A DNA stretch of 64,000 bases from Halobiforma lacisalsi AJ5 (GTDB lineage: Archaea; Halobacteriota; Halobacteria; Halobacteriales; Natrialbaceae). This document shows, one piece after another, positions 61,415 through 64,000 of the stretch. The position numbers and the translations under genes are program-made. The DNA is taken from NCBI RefSeq assembly GCF_000226975.2, contig NZ_CP019285.1, positions 4,030,001 through 4,094,000 of the forward strand. Reading direction: 5' to 3'. How positions within the stretch are numbered: the stretch's first letter is position 1; every line of letters starts with the position of its first letter. The notes under the pieces are model-generated. The model had not been told where the DNA came from, did no database searches, and saw only the letters and a program-made list of their open reading frames with translations.

Positions 61415-62644
61415 TCACTCCGGTTCGGAGTACGCGAACTCGTCGCCGTTCCCGCCGTTCTCGGCGTCCGCACGGCACGCTTTTCCGGAAGTTCCGTCCT
61501 CGAGGACGCGAACCCCGTCTCCGCGGGCGCTGAGTTGCCGCTGGGGGTAGGGAATCCCGATCCCCTCGCGGTCGTAGGCCGTCTTGAGTTCGTGGACGAC
61601 AGACCGGATCGTCGTCCACTTCTTGTGGGCGTTGGGCTGATCGATCCAGAACCGACACTCGAGGGTGATCGCCGAGTCGCCGAACTCGGTCGGGATCACC
61701 TGCGGTTTCGGGGCCGGGGCGACGTCGTCGACCGCTTCCATTGCCTCGATCGCGACGTTCTCGGCGCGCTCCAGATCGGTATCGTAGTCGACGCCGACCT
61801 CGAGGCGCAGTCGCAGCCGGTTGCGCTTGCTCCGGTTGATGACCGTACTCGAGGAGACGCGATCGTTCGGCAGGACGACGATCTCGCCGTCGAAACTCCG
61901 CAGTCGCGTGTTGATGATCGTGATGTCGATCACCATCCCCTCGTGGTCGTCGATCCGGACCCAGTCGCCGATCTCGAACGGCCGGGAGAACATCAGCACG
62001 AAGCCGGCGATCAGCGAGCCGAGCGTCTGCCTGGCGGCCATGCCGAGTACGATCCCGAGGAACCCGGCCCCGACGAGCAGGCCGCCGAGATCGACCCGCC
62101 ACAGCGAGAGCGTCGCGAGGCCGACCGCGATGAAGATCGTCACCTGCAACACCCGGAAGACGACGCCCTCCTGGTGGGCCGTCACGTAGTTCGCGTCCGC
62201 GAGCCAGTCCTCGAGGCGCTGCTCGAGGTATCGCGTCCCGACGACGGCGCCGGTCAGGAGCCCGACCGTCAGAAGCACTTTGAGGAAGTACGGGAGCACC
62301 TCGGCGAACCCGGAGACGGCAAGCGCCGCCAGCGAGGCGTATCCCCAGACGACGAGCAACCCGAGGCCGGTTGCGGCGAGCACCGCCGCCTGTAGGATCC
62401 GGACCACCGCCCGCATCGGGAACGGTACATCGAGCAGGTCGTCGACGGTCTCGAGCAGGGTTCCGGCCTCGCTCTCCCGGAGGGTACGACCGACGAGAGC
62501 GACGGCTCGCCGGACGACGATCGGCGCGAGGACGAAGCCCACGAGTGCTGCGACCAGAACCAGGCCTACGCTGACTGCCATCCGACCTTCCGTCGAAGTG
62601 ACCGCCTCGAGGGCGGTCCGCATCGTATCGACGCTTTCGAGCAC
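61415..62644 (-). CDS. Mechanosensitive ion channel, MscS type
   Basis: Membrane protein of 409 aa with about five helices, the last being the pore helix (LLVGAGFLGIVLGMAARQTL). It is followed by the beta domain GDWVRIDDHEGMVIDITIIN and the conserved NRSKRNRLRLRLEVGVDYDT. It opens on membrane tension to release solutes at osmotic downshift, important for a halophile. The GTG at 62642-62644 is preferred; ATG at 62623 or a GTG at 62707 are alternatives. The acidic C-terminus extends past the usual end. Confidence 0.9.
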   Translation of the reverse strand: MLESVDTMRTALEAVTSTEGRMAVSVGLVLVAALVGFVLAPIVVRRAVALVGRTLRESEAGTLLETVDDLLDVPFPMRAVVRILQAAVLAATGLGLLVVWGYASLAALAVSGFAEVLPYFLKVLLTVGLLTGAVVGTRYLEQRLEDWLADANYVTAHQEGVVFRVLQVTIFIAVGLATLSLWRVDLGGLLVGAGFLGIVLGMAARQTLGSLIAGFVLMFSRPFEIGDWVRIDDHEGMVIDITIINTRLRSFDGEIVVLPNDRVSSSTVINRSKRNRLRLRLEVGVDYDTDLERAENVAIEAMEAVDDVAPAPKPQVIPTEFGDSAITLECRFWIDQPNAHKKWTTIRSVVHELKTAYDREGIGIPYPQRQLSARGDGVRVLEDGTSGKACRADAENGGNGDEFAYSEPE

Positions 62645-62741
62645 CGTTCCCCACTCGCGACCGTGTCCAGTTAACGCTGGTTGCCGATTCCTTGCGAATC
62701 CGTGCACTGTCCCTACGCCGGTTCCGGCCGAACGTCCCGCT

Positions 62742-63236
62742 ATGAGCGATACCCGATACGAGGAAGGCGACCAGGTGGCCGCGCCCGACGGGAGTGGCGT
62801 CGTGGCTGCCGTCCTGACCGACGACTTCGAGTTCCCGCAGGGTGGCAGCGACGGAGACGAGGGTGGGGAGGACCTCGTCCCGGTCGACGCCAGCGACGAC
62901 CGACCGGCCTACGTCGTCGGCCTCGAGACCGTCGGCTCCAGGGTCTACCGTGCGTCGGCACTCGAGAAGACTGATCTCGAGGACGAAGAGGCGACCGACG
63001 CGACGGACGGCGACGCGCTGACTGACGTCGTCGACGAAGACGTCGACGCGCTCGACGGGCTTCCGGAGGGGTGGGACCGCGACAGCGTCCTCGAGTACTG
63101 GTCGTCGATCGGCGGCTCCTGGGAGTCCTGCGTCGACGATATGACCGACGAGTTCGACGAGGAACGAGCGAAGGAACACTGCTCGGCGATGAAAGACGAG
63201 GTGTTGCGGACGACGCGGTGGCGAAATCGGTTCTGA
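62742..63236 (+). CDS. Small acidic hypothetical protein
   Basis: Protein of 164 aa. An N-terminal SH3-like beta segment (DQVAAPDGSGVVAAVLTDDF, then YVVGLETVGSRVYRASAL), an acidic linker, and a helical C-terminus (WDRDSVLEYWSSIGGSWESC, then EERAKEHCSAMKDEVLR) with two cysteines. The C-terminal part looks conserved. Function unknown. Upstream in-frame sequence belongs to antisense of the channel gene. Confidence 0.75.
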   Translation: MSDTRYEEGDQVAAPDGSGVVAAVLTDDFEFPQGGSDGDEGGEDLVPVDASDDRPAYVVGLETVGSRVYRASALEKTDLEDEEATDATDGDALTDVVDEDVDALDGLPEGWDRDSVLEYWSSIGGSWESCVDDMTDEFDEERAKEHCSAMKDEVLRTTRWRNRF

Positions 63237-63246
63237 TCGCGGGTCG

Positions 63247-63702
63247 TCAGGAATCCTCGTCGTCTTCGGCGTCCTCCTCCATATCGACCGACGACTCCTC
63301 GCCGGGAATCGTCCACTCGAGTTCGACCTCGAGTTCGAACTCGTCGCCCTCGTCCTCGTGTTCGCGCTCGAGTTCGATCTCGTACTCTACGATCTCGTCG
63401 CCAGCGGGCGTCGGAACCGTTACGGAGGTGCCTTCGGCCTCGAGTGTCAGTTCGCCTCCCTCTCGGTCGTCACTGTCACCGCCCTCGGCGGCCTCCTCGA
63501 GGGCGTCTGCGAGTTCGCGGAGGCTGTCCGGTACCTCTCGGAGCGGGACCTCGAGTTCGGTCTCGAGGAGTTCTTCTTCCTCTTCCTCTTCCTCTTCCTC
63601 TTCCTCCTCTTCTTCCTCTACCTCGTCTTCGGATTCGGATTCGGTCTCCTCGTCGTCTTCGATCTCGGTCTCGCTCTGGGGATCGTGTTCGTCGTCGGAC
63701 AT
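63247..63702 (-). CDS. Amphi-Trp domain protein
   Basis: Protein of 151 aa. The N-terminal 50 residues are a near-continuous Glu run (encoded by a CTTCTTC/CTCTTC repeat), then LRELADALEEAAEGG, LTLEAEGTSVTVPTPAGDE and FELEVELEWTIP, which fit the amphi-Trp domain. Cytoplasmic, function unknown. ATG at 63700-63702; a GTG one codon earlier is possible. Confidence 0.78.
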   Translation of the reverse strand: MSDDEHDPQSETEIEDDEETESESEDEVEEEEEEEEEEEEEEEELLETELEVPLREVPDSLRELADALEEAAEGGDSDDREGGELTLEAEGTSVTVPTPAGDEIVEYEIELEREHEDEGDEFELEVELEWTIPGEESSVDMEEDAEDDEDS

Positions 63703-63844
63703 CACTCGAGGGTTCCACGCCGACCGACAAAAATCCGCGCGCCGATCTCGAGCGCGGGTGACGTCTTCGCTGTGGGCAGGGACGGGGAACGGGAAATGAG
63801 GGACGGGAACGAGGGACTTAGTTGCCGGCGGTCGTACGCCCGCC

Positions 63845-64000
63845 GTGGACCTGGAGTACGAGATACTCGGCTGGCCGACGGACGGACCGACGCTCCGGCT
63901 CGATCACGAGCGGTTCAGCTACGCCGGCAAGTTCGTCATGTCGAACACGGGGAAGGCAGTCGCCCGCGAGGCCGACGAAGCCGAACGGGGAACGGAAACG
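63845..64000 (+). CDS. GNAT-family acetyltransferase (partial)
   Basis: First 52 codons only, from GTG: DLEYEILGWPTDGPTLRLDH, then FSYAGKFVMSNTGKAVARE. It resembles a haloarchaeal N-acetyltransferase whose acetyl-CoA motif lies beyond the window. The name is by resemblance of this N-terminus. Confidence 0.6.
   Translation, partial: MDLEYEILGWPTDGPTLRLDHERFSYAGKFVMSNTGKAVAREADEAERGTET

Noticed and set aside
1-64000. CRISPR arrays, rRNA genes, replication origin
   Set aside because: No regularly spaced repeats of CRISPR length, no rRNA sequence and no Cdc6/Orc gene with origin boxes were seen.

Overview
The window is haloarchaeal chromosome, most like the Natrialbaceae (Natrinema/Haloterrigena type; the genus is an inference). 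GC is high, proteins are very acidic, Tat signals with lipoboxes are common, and many genes have a TATA box about 26 nt upstream of a start codon with essentially no 5' leader. Archaeal genes include L37Ae, RpoP, Pcc1 (KEOPS), Trm112, UPF0058 and a DUF35/thiolase pair.

Layout. 1-5903 (minus) is a dipeptide/oligopeptide ABC transporter operon (binding protein, two permeases, two ATPases, the last cut by the window edge). Its binding protein appears circularly permuted. 6341-20590 holds housekeeping and metabolic genes: purine phosphoribosyltransferase, CoaBC, an FAD oxidoreductase, an M42 peptidase, thiolase plus DUF35, MeaB plus a B12-binding methylmalonyl-CoA mutase subunit, an HD protein and a LysE exporter. 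19935-23206 contains three paralogous Tat-exported thioredoxins. Each is preceded by a short, apparently leaderless upstream ORF whose stop overlaps the thioredoxin start. 23240-25704 is topA with an in-frame stop and a missing segment near its N-terminus. 25960-27650 is an IS1341-type (TnpB) element with a divergent ribbon-helix-helix ORF. 27652-39775 holds a four-PAS histidine kinase, MATE transporter, flippase, SurE, DUF2103 and surface-type lipoproteins and repeat proteins. 39847-40546 is the L37Ae-RpoP-Pcc1 operon; this L37Ae has no zinc-ribbon cysteines. 41542-44100 is a BsuPI-CbiX-DR2241 operon. 44146-51781 holds Trm112, PurA, a small regulator, a large coiled-coil protein, UPF0058 and an FbpC-like ATPase with a palindromic operator candidate. 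52523-56742 is a PilB-PilC type IV pilus pair, followed by a Trm9-like methyltransferase and a Tat-exported beta-propeller.

58984-61363 is a small integrated island at tRNA-Gly(TCC). A direct repeat of about 155 bp carrying the tRNA 3' half flanks a frameshifted, truncated integrase, a winged-helix gene and a gene resembling TumE-type toxins. Each repeat ends in a further tRNA-Gly-like 3' end, which suggests nested integration. The window closes with an MscS channel, two acidic small proteins and the start of a GNAT acetyltransferase.

The strongest candidates for new biology or genome damage are the permuted binding protein, the coupled upstream ORFs of the thioredoxin family, the topA lesion, the His-rich insert in MeaB, and the tRNA-Gly island with its toxin-antitoxin-like pair.
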